Assembly (NCBI GenBank): GCA_947478805.1 | Contig: CANJXQ010000016.1 | Span: 1 to 46,787, forward strand | DNA from: Betaproteobacteria bacterium | GTDB lineage: Bacteria > Pseudomonadota > Gammaproteobacteria > Burkholderiales > SG8-39 | Reading direction: 5' to 3' | Length of the DNA: 46,787 bases | In this document: in pieces, positions 34,918 to 43,824 of the stretch | Layout: each line of letters opens with the position of its first letter | How positions within the stretch are numbered: position 1 is the first letter of the stretch | Program-made: the position numbers and the translations under genes | The notes under the pieces: generated by a model | Databases searched by the model: none | What the model saw: the letters and a program-made list of their open reading frames with translations, nothing else | What the model was told of the DNA's origin: nothing

Positions 34918-36084
34918 ATGTGGTACAGCGACGATCCCGCGCACGAAGATATCCGCGAGTCCGTTTCGAGGATCTGCGCGTGTTTCGATGATGACTACTG
35001 GCTGCGCAAGGACACGGAGGCCACATTCCCGCACGAGTTCCACCGCGCGATTGCAGAGGGCGGCTGGCTTGGCATAGCGATGCCGGCAGAGCAGGGTGGT
35101 GCAGGGCTCGGTATTGCGGCTGCGGCAATCATGATGCGGACGATCGCTGAGTCGGGAGCGGGAATCGCCGGAGCATCCTCCGTTCATATGAACATATTCG
35201 GGCTACAGCCGGTGGTAGTGTTTGGCACCGATGAGCAGAAGGAGCGGATGCTGCCACCATTGATCCGTGGCGACGAAAAAGCATGCTTCGCCGTTACCGA
35301 ACCGGACGCAGGGTTGAATACCACGCAGATCAAGACGCGCGCCGAGCGGATCGAGGGTGGTTACCGAATCTCCGGCCAGAAAATCTGGATCTCCACAGCT
35401 CAGGTTGCCGATCGGGTGATGATTCTGGCCCGGACCAGTCCTGCCGGATCGGCTGGTGAAAAGACGTCCGGGCTAAGTCTTTTCTATACGCCCCTCGATC
35501 GTCGTCGCGTGGAAATCAGCATGATTTACAAACACGGGCGGCACGCCGTCGACTCCAACATTCTCTTTTTCGATAACATGGAAGTTCCGGCTAACGACCT
35601 GATCGGCCACGAAGGGCAGGGTTTCAAGCAGATCCTGCACGGGCTGAACCCGGAGCGAATCCTCGTCGCAGCCGAAGCCGTGGGACTGGGGCAAGCCGCG
35701 CTGCGGCGAGCCTGTCAGTATGCGCGTGATCGCGTCGTATTCGGCCGTCCGATTGGCCAGAACCAGGCGATACAGCATCCTCTGTCGCGGTGCTGGATGA
35801 ACCTCGAGGCTGCATGGTTGGCGGTGATGCGCGCGGCGCAGTTGTACGACGCCGGGAAGGAGTGCGGAGCGGAAGCCAATACTGCCAAGTACCTCGCCGC
35901 TGAGGCAGCATTCAATTCCTGCGAAACAGCGGTGCTCACGCATGGGGGCATGGGATACGCGGCGCAGTACCATGTAGAGCGCTACCTGCGCGAATCATGG
36001 ATTCCGCGGCTCGCTCCGGTAAGCGCTCAGATGATCATGAACTACATCGGCGAGAAGGTGCTCTCTCTGCCGAAGTCTTATTAA
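34918..36084 (+). CDS. Acyl-CoA dehydrogenase family protein
   Basis: The product is 388 aa, normal family length. Motifs in order are GWLGIAMPAEQGGAGLG, CFAVTEPDAGLNTTQIKTRA (FAD contact), SGQKIWISTAQ, DRVVFGRPIGQNQAIQHPL, and THGGMGYAAQYHVERYLRE. The usual YEGT loop is replaced by LAPVSAQ, so the base is not obvious. The product is likely FAD-bound and ETF-linked. It is the first gene of an operon with the FadB-like enzyme (34 bases downstream), thiolase and aldehyde dehydrogenase, together a near-complete beta-oxidation cycle. Confidence 0.87.
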   Translation: MWYSDDPAHEDIRESVSRICACFDDDYWLRKDTEATFPHEFHRAIAEGGWLGIAMPAEQGGAGLGIAAAAIMMRTIAESGAGIAGASSVHMNIFGLQPVVVFGTDEQKERMLPPLIRGDEKACFAVTEPDAGLNTTQIKTRAERIEGGYRISGQKIWISTAQVADRVMILARTSPAGSAGEKTSGLSLFYTPLDRRRVEISMIYKHGRHAVDSNILFFDNMEVPANDLIGHEGQGFKQILHGLNPERILVAAEAVGLGQAALRRACQYARDRVVFGRPIGQNQAIQHPLSRCWMNLEAAWLAVMRAAQLYDAGKECGAEANTAKYLAAEAAFNSCETAVLTHGGMGYAAQYHVERYLRESWIPRLAPVSAQMIMNYIGEKVLSLPKSY

Positions 36085-36118
36085 TCGCTCGGCACGGTCG
36101 AGTCGCGAGGAGATAGCA

Positions 36119-38218
36119 TTGGGTGCTCTGTTCCACACGCGCGGCGATGTTGCCGTCATCACTCTCGATAATCCGCCCGTCAACGGCCTCGCCTGCGACG
36201 TCCGGCGCGGTATCAGCGAAGCCCTTGACCGTGTCGAGACCGACGCTTCGCTGATCGCGGTCGTCATCATCGGTGGTGGCAAACTGTTTTCGGCTGGCGC
36301 CGACATCCGTGAGTTCGGCAGGCCAGAGGCTGTCGCCGAACCCAACTTGTTTTCGTTGCTCATGCAAATCGAGATGATGAGCAAGCCGGTGATTGCAGCG
36401 GTTAACGGGGTGTGCATGGGGGGTGGGCTCGAGCTTGCGCTGGGCTCACACTACCGTGTAGCGGCGCCGGGCACGGACGTGGGTCTACCCGAGGTCAAGC
36501 TTGGTATTCTCCCTGGCTGTGGTGGCACCCAAAGACTGCCGCGGGCCATCGGCGTAGAACCGGCGCTGAACATGGTCGTGACGGGCGAATCGATCAAGAG
36601 CGAGGTGCTTGCGGCTATTCCCGGCCAGAAGCTGTTCGACCAGCTCATCGAGGGCGATCTTCTTGCAGGCGCCTGTGACTTTGCACGCGCCTGCGCCGAG
36701 TCGCGTTCGACCGATCTGCCGCTGCTACGTCATGTCAAGGCGAGCCATCCGAATGCGGAAGCATATTTTCAGTTTGCGCGCAACACCGCCAAGGGCGCCT
36801 CGAGGAACTTTCCGGCTCCGGCGAAGTGCGTCGATGCGGTGGAGGCAAGCGTCAAGCGCACCTTTGATGAAGGATTGGCCTTCGAGCGTCATATTTTCCG
36901 AGAACTGCTAGGAACGCCAGAGTCAAAGGCACTGCGGCACGTCTTCTTCGCTGAGAGGGCGGCCGCGAAAGTAGCCGACATCGACGCCGCCACTGCACGC
37001 CGCACGTTGGACAAAGTGTCCGTGATAGGTGCGGGTACGATGGGCGGCGGCATAACCATGAACTTCCTCGATGCCGGGAGGCCGGTGACGATCCTCGAGA
37101 CTACTCAGGAAGCTCTCGACCGCGGCGTCGCGACGATCCGCAAGAACTATGAGGCACTGGTCCGGAAGGGAAAACTTGCTGCCGACAAGTACGAGCGGAA
37201 GATGAGCCTGCTCCGCACGACGCTCGATTACACGGACATCGCCGATGCGGACCTGGTGATCGAGGCGGTCTACGAAGACCTGAAGGTCAAGGAACAGGTA
37301 TTTAGGACGCTTGACGGGGTGATGAAGCCGGGCGCGATCCTGGCAACGAACACCAGCACGCTGGACGTCAACCGCATCGCCGAGGTGACGCGGCGCCCAC
37401 AGGACGTCGTGGGTATGCACTTCTTCAGTCCTGCAAACGTGATGAAGTTGCTCGAGGTCGTGCGGGGCAAGGCAACTAGCCGCGAGGTTCTGGCGACCGT
37501 GTTGGACCTCGCGAAGACTATCCGCAAGACCGCAGTGGTCAGCGGCGTGTGCGATGGCTTCATCGGCAATCGGATGCTCGATCAGTACTTCCGCCAGGCG
37601 AGCTTCCTGGTCGAGGAGGGTTGTTCGCCCGAGCAGGTGGATCGTGCCATTGAGAAATTCGGCTTTGCCATGGGTCCGTTCCGTGTGGCAGATCTTGCTG
37701 GTAACGACATCGGTTGGGCAATTCGCAAGCGTCGCTATATCGAAAAGCCGCACGTGCGGTATAGCCGGGTCGGGGATGTGCTCTGCGAGATGGGGCGCTT
37801 CGGGCAGAAGTCCGGGGCTGGCTTCTATGACTATGTCGAGGGTCGTCGAGACGCGGTCCCGAGCCCGATCGTCAAGGATCTCCTCGTACAGTTTCGCAAG
37901 GACGCAGGCATCGAGCCCCGCAAGATCGGCGAGGACGAGATCGTGCACCGCCTCGTCTGGGCGCTGGTGAACGAAGGCGCTCGTGTACTGGAGGAAGGCA
38001 TTTCTGGCAAGGCGAGCGACGTTGATGTCGTATACCTGACCGGTTACGGCTTCCCCCGGCATCGCGGTGGACCGATGTGCTACGCCGACACCGTGGGGCT
38101 CTACAACGTGGTGCGGTCAATGCGTCAGTACGCACGCAACCCAAACGATGATGCCGCGTTCTGGGAACCGGCACCCTTGCTTGCGCGGCTCGCTGCCGAA
38201 GGCAAGTCCTTCAGTTGA
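36119..38218 (+). CDS. Bifunctional enoyl-CoA hydratase/3-hydroxyacyl-CoA dehydrogenase (FadB-like)
   Basis: The product is 699 aa from a TTG start with GAGGAG 7 bases upstream. The N-terminal crotonase domain (about 1-190) keeps both catalytic Glu residues, in [15 protein letters not shown] and [21 protein letters not shown]. The 3-hydroxyacyl-CoA dehydrogenase part begins near 298 with the NAD-binding GAGTMG at 304-309, followed by [31 protein letters not shown] with the catalytic His, and two C-terminal helical domains. It performs hydration and L-3-hydroxyacyl-CoA oxidation, complementing the (R)-specific SDR/MaoC pair at 24-26 kb. The next gene, a thiolase, starts 13 bases downstream. 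Confidence 0.92.
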   Translation: MGALFHTRGDVAVITLDNPPVNGLACDVRRGISEALDRVETDASLIAVVIIGGGKLFSAGADIREFGRPEAVAEPNLFSLLMQIEMMSKPVIAAVNGVCMGGGLELALGSHYRVAAPGTDVGLPEVKLGILPGCGGTQRLPRAIGVEPALNMVVTGESIKSEVLAAIPGQKLFDQLIEGDLLAGACDFARACAESRSTDLPLLRHVKASHPNAEAYFQFARNTAKGASRNFPAPAKCVDAVEASVKRTFDEGLAFERHIFRELLGTPESKALRHVFFAERAAAKVADIDAATARRTLDKVSVIGAGTMGGGITMNFLDAGRPVTILETTQEALDRGVATIRKNYEALVRKGKLAADKYERKMSLLRTTLDYTDIADADLVIEAVYEDLKVKEQVFRTLDGVMKPGAILATNTSTLDVNRIAEVTRRPQDVVGMHFFSPANVMKLLEVVRGKATSREVLATVLDLAKTIRKTAVVSGVCDGFIGNRMLDQYFRQASFLVEEGCSPEQVDRAIEKFGFAMGPFRVADLAGNDIGWAIRKRRYIEKPHVRYSRVGDVLCEMGRFGQKSGAGFYDYVEGRRDAVPSPIVKDLLVQFRKDAGIEPRKIGEDEIVHRLVWALVNEGARVLEEGISGKASDVDVVYLTGYGFPRHRGGPMCYADTVGLYNVVRSMRQYARNPNDDAAFWEPAPLLARLAAEGKSFS

Positions 38219-38231
38219 ATTGGAGCATGCC

Positions 38232-39407
38232 ATGACGCAAGCCGTAATCGTTTCGACCGCCCGCACTCCTCTCGCAAGGAGTTGGAAGGGCGCCTTCAAC
38301 ATGACCCACGGTGCAGCCCTCGGTGGTCATGTCGTGGCCGCAGCCGTGGAGCGCGCCAGCATCGAACCCGCCGAAGTCGAGGACGTGATGATGGGGTGTT
38401 CGAACCCCGAGGGAGCAACGGGTTTGAATATCGCCCGCCAGATTGTCGTCGCGGCCGGCTTGCCAGTCTCGACCAGTGGCGTGACGGTGAATCGTTTCTG
38501 TTCGAGCGGGTTGCAGACGATCGCAATGGCCAGTCAACGCATCGTCGCGGGCGAGGGCGACGTGTACGTAGCGGGCGGCGTGGAGAGCATCTCCTGTGTG
38601 CAGTTGGAGAGTAACCAGCATATGCTGTTGGATCCCGTGCTTTTGGAAAAGAAGCCGGAGCTGTATTGGACGATGCTGCAGACCGCCGAGACGGTCGCAA
38701 AACGTTACGGCATTTCTCGCGAGCGACAGGACCACTACGGTGCAAGCAGCCAGCAGCGAGCCTGCGCGGCGCAGGATGCCGGCCTGTTCGCCGAGGAGAT
38801 TGCTCCAATCACTGTGACGGCCGGCGTCGTCGATAAGGTGCGCGGCATCTGCAGCAAGCAGGTCACTGTCTCCGCTGATGAGGGGCTGCGGCCTGGCACG
38901 ACGTACGAGAGCATTCATGGGTTGCGATCGGCTATGCCGGGCGGTGTGGTCACGGCAGGAAACGCGAGCCAGTTCAGTGACGGCGCGGGCGCGTGCGTCG
39001 TCGTCCACGAGAAGTACGCTGAGCGAAAAGATCTCAAGCCGCTTGGTCGCTTTCTGGGTTTCGCCGTGGCCGGCTGTGAACCGGACGAAATGGGTATCGG
39101 ACCAGTTTTTGCTGTTCCCAAGGTGCTGTCCCGTCTGGGCCTCAACGTTGCAGACATCGACCTGTGGGAGCTCAATGAGGCGTTTGCCGTGCAGGTGCTC
39201 TATTGCGCGGATCGTCTTGGCATTCCGATGGACCGACTCAACGTCAACGGTGGAGCAATCGCGGTCGGTCACCCCTACGGTGTGAGCGGCCAGCGGCTGA
39301 CGGGGCATGCGCTGATCGAAGGCAAGCGTCGGGGCGCCAAACGAGTTTGCGTCACGATGTGCGTCGGTTTCGGTATGGGGGCGGCTGGCGTTTTCGAAGT
39401 TCTGTAG
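38232..39407 (+). CDS. Acetyl-CoA C-acyltransferase (thiolase), copy 2
   Basis: The product is 391 aa; the ATG at 38232 has GGAG 7 bases upstream and follows the FadB-like stop closely. Nucleophile Cys90 lies in [10 protein letters not shown], with [10 protein letters not shown], His in [16 protein letters not shown], and Cys in [11 protein letters not shown]. It releases acetyl-CoA (or propionyl-CoA) from 3-ketoacyl-CoA made by the enzyme encoded just upstream, as in FadA/FadB pairs, but the genes belong to the broad acyl-CoA thiolase II group. Close paralogue of the thiolase at 30.2 kb. Confidence 0.91.
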   Translation: MTQAVIVSTARTPLARSWKGAFNMTHGAALGGHVVAAAVERASIEPAEVEDVMMGCSNPEGATGLNIARQIVVAAGLPVSTSGVTVNRFCSSGLQTIAMASQRIVAGEGDVYVAGGVESISCVQLESNQHMLLDPVLLEKKPELYWTMLQTAETVAKRYGISRERQDHYGASSQQRACAAQDAGLFAEEIAPITVTAGVVDKVRGICSKQVTVSADEGLRPGTTYESIHGLRSAMPGGVVTAGNASQFSDGAGACVVVHEKYAERKDLKPLGRFLGFAVAGCEPDEMGIGPVFAVPKVLSRLGLNVADIDLWELNEAFAVQVLYCADRLGIPMDRLNVNGGAIAVGHPYGVSGQRLTGHALIEGKRRGAKRVCVTMCVGFGMGAAGVFEVL

Positions 39408-39466
39408 CCTATTTTTCACTGGACCTCGTCTGCAGGCCAGCAGCCCCATTGCCCAGGAGTGACGAT

Positions 39467-40894
39467 ATGGATCAGTGCACGAGTTTCTACGTGGCCGGCC
39501 AATGGATCGAACCTCACGGTCAGCAGGTCCGTGACATCATCAACCCCGCGACCGAACAGGCGATCGGAAAGGTTCGCATGGGCGACGCCGACGATGTCGA
39601 TCGGGCCGTATCTGCTGCCAAAGCGGCGTTCGTCACCTACTCGAAGTCGACACGCGCGGAGCGCATCGCGTTGCTTGAGGCGATCCTAGCCGTCTACCAG
39701 CTTCGTTACGCGGACATGGTGAAGGCGATCTCGAGCGAGATGGGAGCGCCGATGTGGCTGGCTGAACAAGCCCAGGCCGCCATGGGTCAAGGTCATATCG
39801 CGGCCACGCTCGAAGCGCTCCGGACGCTGTCTTTCGAAGAGCAACGCGGAAGTACGGTCGTGCGTCGCGAGCCGATCGGCGTATGTGCCTTGATCACGCC
39901 ATGGAACTGGCCGATCAACCAGGTGGCCTGCAAGGTCATTCCGGCACTCGCCGCGGGTTGCACGATGGTACTGAAGCCGTCAGAAGAAGCGCCCCTGAGT
40001 GCAGCGCTGTTCGCCGAGATTCTGCATGAGGCTGGCGTTCCGCCTGGCGTGTTCAACCTGGTCCACGGAAACGGGCCGACGGTCGGGTCCGCGCTGTCGT
40101 CGCATCCGGATGTGGACATGGTGTCGTTTACCGGATCCACGCGAGCAGGTGTGGAAGTTGCGAAGAACGCGGCGCCCACCGTCAAACGCGTGGCACAGGA
40201 ACTGGGCGGCAAGTCGCCTAACATTCTTCTCGACGATGCGGATTTCGCAGCGGTGGTGCCCGTCGGAATTCAATACAGCATGGTGAACTCGGGTCAGTCG
40301 TGCAATGCGCCGACCCGTATGCTGGTACCGTCGTCACGGCAAGATGAAGCGGCTGCTATCGCCTCCGCGACCGTCGCCGCCATGAAGGTCGGCGATCCTG
40401 CGCAGGCCGATAGCATCATCGGTCCGGTCGTCAACGAGGCACAGTACAACCGCATCCAGAAATTGATCCACGCGGGCATCGATGAAGGCGCAACGCTAGT
40501 CTGCGGCGGCACTGGTCGCCCAGCCGGGCTCGAGACAGGTTTTTACGTCAAGCCGACGATTTTCTCGAATGTGCGCAACGACATGACTATTGCGCGTGAG
40601 GAAATATTCGGGCCCGTCCTATGCATCATTCCGTACGGCACCGACGATGAGGCGATCAATATCGCGAACGACACGCCCTACGGATTGTCGTCGTATGTAT
40701 CTGGAAAGGATGCCGCTCGGGTGCAGCACGTCGTCGAGAGTCTTCGTGCGGGCATGGTGCACGTCAATGGAGCTGGCGTGGACCTGAACGCACCCTTCGG
40801 CGGCTACAAGCAGTCGGGAAATGGGCGTGAGTGGGGCGAATTCGGCCTGCAAGACTTTCTGGAAGTGAAGGCCGTCATGAATCCCACGGCCTGA
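39467..40894 (+). CDS. NAD(P)-dependent aldehyde dehydrogenase
   Basis: The product is 475 aa; AGGAG 7 bases upstream fixes the ATG at 39467. It is a standard aldehyde dehydrogenase with LITPWNWPINQVACKV, the cofactor site FTGSTRAG, the general base Glu245 in QELGGKSPN, the nucleophile Cys279 in NSGQSCNAPT, and EEIFGPVLCI near the end. It turns an aldehyde into the acid that a CoA ligase can then activate. Standing next to the amine dehydrogenase operon and ending a beta-oxidation operon, it is the obvious enzyme for the aldehyde released by amine oxidation (inference). Confidence 0.92.
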   Translation: MDQCTSFYVAGQWIEPHGQQVRDIINPATEQAIGKVRMGDADDVDRAVSAAKAAFVTYSKSTRAERIALLEAILAVYQLRYADMVKAISSEMGAPMWLAEQAQAAMGQGHIAATLEALRTLSFEEQRGSTVVRREPIGVCALITPWNWPINQVACKVIPALAAGCTMVLKPSEEAPLSAALFAEILHEAGVPPGVFNLVHGNGPTVGSALSSHPDVDMVSFTGSTRAGVEVAKNAAPTVKRVAQELGGKSPNILLDDADFAAVVPVGIQYSMVNSGQSCNAPTRMLVPSSRQDEAAAIASATVAAMKVGDPAQADSIIGPVVNEAQYNRIQKLIHAGIDEGATLVCGGTGRPAGLETGFYVKPTIFSNVRNDMTIAREEIFGPVLCIIPYGTDDEAINIANDTPYGLSSYVSGKDAARVQHVVESLRAGMVHVNGAGVDLNAPFGGYKQSGNGREWGEFGLQDFLEVKAVMNPTA

Positions 40895-41018
40895 TCGCAA
40901 ACTTTGCAGCTCCTGACGCTTGCCTTGGCGAAGACAAATGCCGGGAGCTGTTGATGAAGGCCGAAAGGGCAGCGGTATCAATAAGCTAGACAGAGTGCAG
41001 GCCAGTTACAACGACTCG

Positions 41019-41855
41019 TCAGCGTAATGATTCTAGGTAATCAATGATCGATTTGCGCTGCTCCGGGTCTGGCTCCCCTACAAACATCATGTAGTTGCCG
41101 GGGACCTTCGCGCCCGGCGACGTCAGGTATTCGTTCAGCGTTTCACGCGACCACGTAATCTTTGCGTCCTTCATCGCGGGCGAGTAAGAAAATCCCGCCG
41201 CAGTGCCTGCATGCCGGCCCACAACCCCGTGAAGGTTCGGACCGATCCCAGGGGCGCCATCACTCGTTACCGTATGGCAAGCCGCACAGATGGCGAACGA
41301 CGCCGGCGGACCGGACGCTGCAGCCGGGCCTGACGTCGTCGGAGAGGTTGCGCTCGTACCCCTAACCTTTGCCGGTGCGGCGGCGCTCGACGACCGCGAT
41401 GATTCCAATTGCGCGACCAGGCTAGCTCGAACGACGCTTGGCTGGGAAAGAGCGTCATAGCGCCATCTCGCCAGTTCCTCTGCGTGGTAGGGCGTGAAGT
41501 CAGCCGGCAGATGATCCCCGTCGAACGAGCGTACGATATAATTCAGGACCTCTGCGCGTTCCGTGTCGGATAGTAGCGATTGGGCAGTGCCGGGGACCCT
41601 TGCGAGGTAGACTCGACCCTCAGGGATTGCAAGGAAACGCGACACGTTCCCGCGCAGCTCGGGAATGTATCCGGGCTGTCCGGAGCCATCTTGCTGGTGA
41701 CAGCCCTCGCAGTGCAGTCGATAGTTCATTGCCCCGTCGTAGTGCTCTCCAGCTGCGTGGCTGCCGCTGCTGAGAACGCTCAATACGCTACCGATGAGCA
41801 GCGACGTTGCCAGCGGGCGACGTCGGGCGTGTGAAGAATTCGAAGATTTGACCAT
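41019..41855 (-). CDS. Periplasmic diheme cytochrome c
   Basis: The product is 278 aa from the ATG at 41855, 11 bases after the amine dehydrogenase small-subunit stop. A signal peptide ends near SGSHAAG. Two cytochrome c domains follow: heme 1 at CEGCH (49-53), and heme 2 at CAACH (190-194) with the axial Met in PGNYMMFVG, as in c550-type class I cytochromes. An Ala/Ser/Pro-rich linker joins them. Position in the operon points to the electron acceptor of the TTQ amine dehydrogenase, in place of the blue copper proteins amicyanin or azurin. A role in TTQ maturation, like diheme MauG, is possible but the sequence does not look like MauG. Confidence 0.8.
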   Translation of the reverse strand: MVKSSNSSHARRRPLATSLLIGSVLSVLSSGSHAAGEHYDGAMNYRLHCEGCHQQDGSGQPGYIPELRGNVSRFLAIPEGRVYLARVPGTAQSLLSDTERAEVLNYIVRSFDGDHLPADFTPYHAEELARWRYDALSQPSVVRASLVAQLESSRSSSAAAPAKVRGTSATSPTTSGPAAASGPPASFAICAACHTVTSDGAPGIGPNLHGVVGRHAGTAAGFSYSPAMKDAKITWSRETLNEYLTSPGAKVPGNYMMFVGEPDPEQRKSIIDYLESLR

Positions 41856-41866
41856 CGTTTTCAAGC

Positions 41867-42394
41867 TCAATCCGCGACAGACAAGAGTCGCGAAATGGTG
41901 CAGTGATACGTGTTGGAAACGCCGCCGAAGCACCAAGTAACCGAATTCGATTTCTGAAGGCGGTACCTGGCCGTAGCGCCCTCGCTGCGCTCGCAGATCG
42001 AGTTGCCGCACTGGGACAGGCCGCAACAGTCATGGTACGAAACCACGTACGACTTGCCGTCGCCAGGATTCTTGCAGGTGCCTACCCAGGCGATCGGTGA
42101 CATTTCGGTACCGGGCGGGCATTGGCTCGAGGTGCCGCCGCACGCACTGCAGAGCCAGCCGGCAGTCGCGCAGTAGGCCCAGTAGGCGCAGTTCTTTTCA
42201 TCGTTCCATTCGTCGCTCAATTTTGCTCCAGGCGCTTCGGCACGAGCGACGCGGGCGATAGGGAGCAGCGGCAGTGCCGCCGTACCTACCAACGTCGCAC
42301 CTAGCTTCGACAGGAAAGACCGTCGCGAGGCACGCGATGCGATTCGGCGAGCTGAAGTCTCGATGATCTCGTCGATCCAGTGCTTGTGGGTCAT
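41867..42394 (-). CDS. aauA: Small (TTQ-bearing) subunit of amine dehydrogenase
   Basis: The product is 175 aa. A Tat-type signal (SRRSFLSKLG at 24-32) explains export of a folded protein. The mature part has the dense cysteine pattern of methylamine/aralkylamine dehydrogenase light chains (CAYWAYCATAGWLCSACGG, CPPGT, VSYHDCCG). Trp103 in AWVGTC and Trp154 in TWCFGG are 51 residues apart, the spacing of the two tryptophans that become tryptophan tryptophylquinone. The enzyme oxidises primary amines to aldehyde, ammonia and electrons in the periplasm. The gene follows mauE and mauD on the same transcript. Its partner subunit is encoded at 20.8-22.0 kb. Confidence 0.9.
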   Translation of the reverse strand: MTHKHWIDEIIETSARRIASRASRRSFLSKLGATLVGTAALPLLPIARVARAEAPGAKLSDEWNDEKNCAYWAYCATAGWLCSACGGTSSQCPPGTEMSPIAWVGTCKNPGDGKSYVVSYHDCCGLSQCGNSICERSEGATARYRLQKSNSVTWCFGGVSNTYHCTISRLLSVAD

Positions 42395-42411
42395 ATTTCT
42401 ACCTTAGGGTT

Positions 42412-43038
42412 TTAGCTGGAATGCGTTTCGCCCGCAGGCACGCTTTCGCCACGAGCAAGGAACTCTTGTAACGTCGCGATCTTCAATCGCCGCGCTTCGA
42501 ACAGGCTCTCGACGTGCTCGCGATTGTTCGTTAGGCCCTGGGCTACTAGCACGCCGTTCTCATCAATCAAGACACCGTACGGCAACTTTGCTACCTGAAA
42601 TGCGAGTCCGAGTTCTCTCGAGATGACGTAGGGGAAGGCGTTCAGCCCCTTCTCTAGCCGGAACGTGGCGTGATCCGAAGTCTTGCCGTCGCTCGCGAAG
42701 ATGACGCGCAGCCACGACGATTCCTGTCGAGCAATCGCGGTCAGTGCAGGTATGAGCTGCGCGCACACAGGGCAGTCCGGCGCTACGAACATAAAAAGCG
42801 TACTCAGTCCTTGCGGCGCGCCGCTGCCGAGGACGATCTCGTCCCCATCCAATGTCTTCAGGGATATTGCGGGTACGACGTGGCCGACTCGGACGCCCTC
42901 GCTGATCATCAACGCTCCCGCGGGTGCAATGCGCTGATGGAGGAGGCCGACTTGGCGGATGAGTGCCAACACTACGGTGGCGAGAACCAGAAGGACTACC
43001 CATTGGAGGATTAGAAGTGCAGCGAGAGAAGCACTCAT
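42412..43038 (-). CDS. mauD: MauD-like thioredoxin-fold protein for amine dehydrogenase maturation
   Basis: The product is 208 aa: one N-terminal membrane anchor (LLILQWVVLLVLATVVLALI), then a periplasmic thioredoxin fold with the active-site CPVC at 89-92 and the cis-Pro region KLPYGVLIDENG. MauD is needed to form the six disulfides of the TTQ subunit. It overlaps the mauE stop by 4 bases and is followed 17 bases on by the small-subunit gene, the E-D-A order of known mau and aau operons. Confidence 0.87.
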   Translation of the reverse strand: MSASLAALLILQWVVLLVLATVVLALIRQVGLLHQRIAPAGALMISEGVRVGHVVPAISLKTLDGDEIVLGSGAPQGLSTLFMFVAPDCPVCAQLIPALTAIARQESSWLRVIFASDGKTSDHATFRLEKGLNAFPYVISRELGLAFQVAKLPYGVLIDENGVLVAQGLTNNREHVESLFEARRLKIATLQEFLARGESVPAGETHSS

Positions 43039-43583
43039 CGGACGTGCCCTCGGCCTGGGTCGGCCAGGACCAAAAGATTGTTGACGGCGATTGAAAGCAG
43101 AGTTGCAGCGAGCGTGGCGAGGAATATTGAAACGACATCCATCGCTAGTAATTCCCGTTCGTTTGTGGGTAAAGCGATGATAGATATGGCTAACGAAAGC
43201 AGCATGTTACGGGCAACGAGCGCAGTGCTTACCCGCTGGCGTGCGTCGCCCCACGTGCAGCCACAGTCGAGCAGGGTATTGCCGCGCACGATGTTGACGG
43301 CCATAACGAATGCGTAGAACAGCAAGGTTGTAGACGCCAGGATGGCGGCGACCACGCCAACGCCTGGCCAGAAGCATGCCGTGACGATGAGCACCTCCAA
43401 GGCGATTACAGCGGCGGCCGATGAACCAAGCAGGCGAGGCCGGTAGATGCCGAACCCGTGCAGATACTGTTCTAGCACCACTCTGAATGCCGCAAAGTGC
43501 CAGAGCTTGTGAGTGAAGCTAGCAGCGAACAACAGCGCTGTCGCGGCACGAATGGTCGTTGAAATAGTGGTATCGACTAGCAT
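43035..43583 (-). CDS. mauE: MauE-like membrane protein for amine dehydrogenase maturation
   Basis: The product is about 182 aa from the ATG at 43583; an in-frame ATG at 43613 gives 192 aa but lies only about 11 bases from the predicted transcription start, so the shorter form is preferred. Four or five membrane spans are visible, with FTHKLWHFAAFR in the first loop and DCGCTWGDARQRV in the middle, the DoxX/MauE pattern with a cysteine pair. MauE works with MauD in disulfide formation and export of the small subunit. It is the first gene of the operon. Confidence 0.82.
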   Translation of the reverse strand: MLVDTTISTTIRAATALLFAASFTHKLWHFAAFRVVLEQYLHGFGIYRPRLLGSSAAAVIALEVLIVTACFWPGVGVVAAILASTTLLFYAFVMAVNIVRGNTLLDCGCTWGDARQRVSTALVARNMLLSLAISIIALPTNERELLAMDVVSIFLATLAATLLSIAVNNLLVLADPGRGHVR

Positions 43584-43630
43584 GTCAACTTTTTTAGGAA
43601 CTGTATCGCGCATCTGATGGCGCTAGCGGG

Positions 43631-43673
43631 AATCTACTTACGACACGGTTCCGAGGGTGTCCGGTAACGGCAA
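43631..43673 (-). promoter_or_regulatory. Box promoter for the mauE-mauD-aauA-cytochrome operon
   Basis: On the minus strand 43673-43658 reads TTGCCGTTACCGGACA, followed after 21 bases by TAGATT at 43636-43631. Box, gap and -10 match the promoter of the distant large-subunit gene (22.0 kb), and the box is identical to the one at 45.9 kb. Confidence 0.65.
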
Positions 43674-43759
43674 GGTGTGACGGTGCGCGGGCCTCCTGTT
43701 GCGCTGCAAAATCGGAGGCTTGGCGAGTTGCGTGGGCGCGATGCTTGGGTGTATACATA

Positions 43760-43775
43760 CCTAACGAGTGTTAGG
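43760..43775. promoter_or_regulatory. Perfect palindrome upstream of the AraC-type regulator gene
   Basis: CCTAAC-GAGT-GTTAGG is a 6+6 base inverted repeat about 50 bases before the regulator start. Thirteen of its bases recur, inverted, at 34887-34899 before the acyl-CoA dehydrogenase operon. It may be an operator for a second regulator acting on both genes. Confidence 0.4.
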
Positions 43776-43824
43776 CGGGCGTGTCCGAAACGGCCGCGTT
43801 TCCAATCATGCAGGGGGGTTGGAT

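Noticed and set aside
38211-39449. Long minus-strand frame (412 codons) opposite the thiolase
   Set aside because: It is a complementary-strand shadow of the thiolase with no family motif.
40907-40950. Inverted repeat CAGCTCC...GGAGCTG after the aldehyde dehydrogenase gene as a terminator
   Set aside because: The loop is about 30 bases and no T tract follows, so evidence for a terminator is too weak.
41019-41855. The diheme cytochrome as MauG
   Set aside because: MauG is longer and related to diheme cytochrome c peroxidases. This protein is two small class I-like domains joined by a linker, so an electron carrier fits better.
43791-43804. Box-like TGTCCGAAACGGCC upstream of the AraC-type gene
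   Set aside because: The spacer is 3 and it faces away from the regulator, with no -10 at the usual distance.
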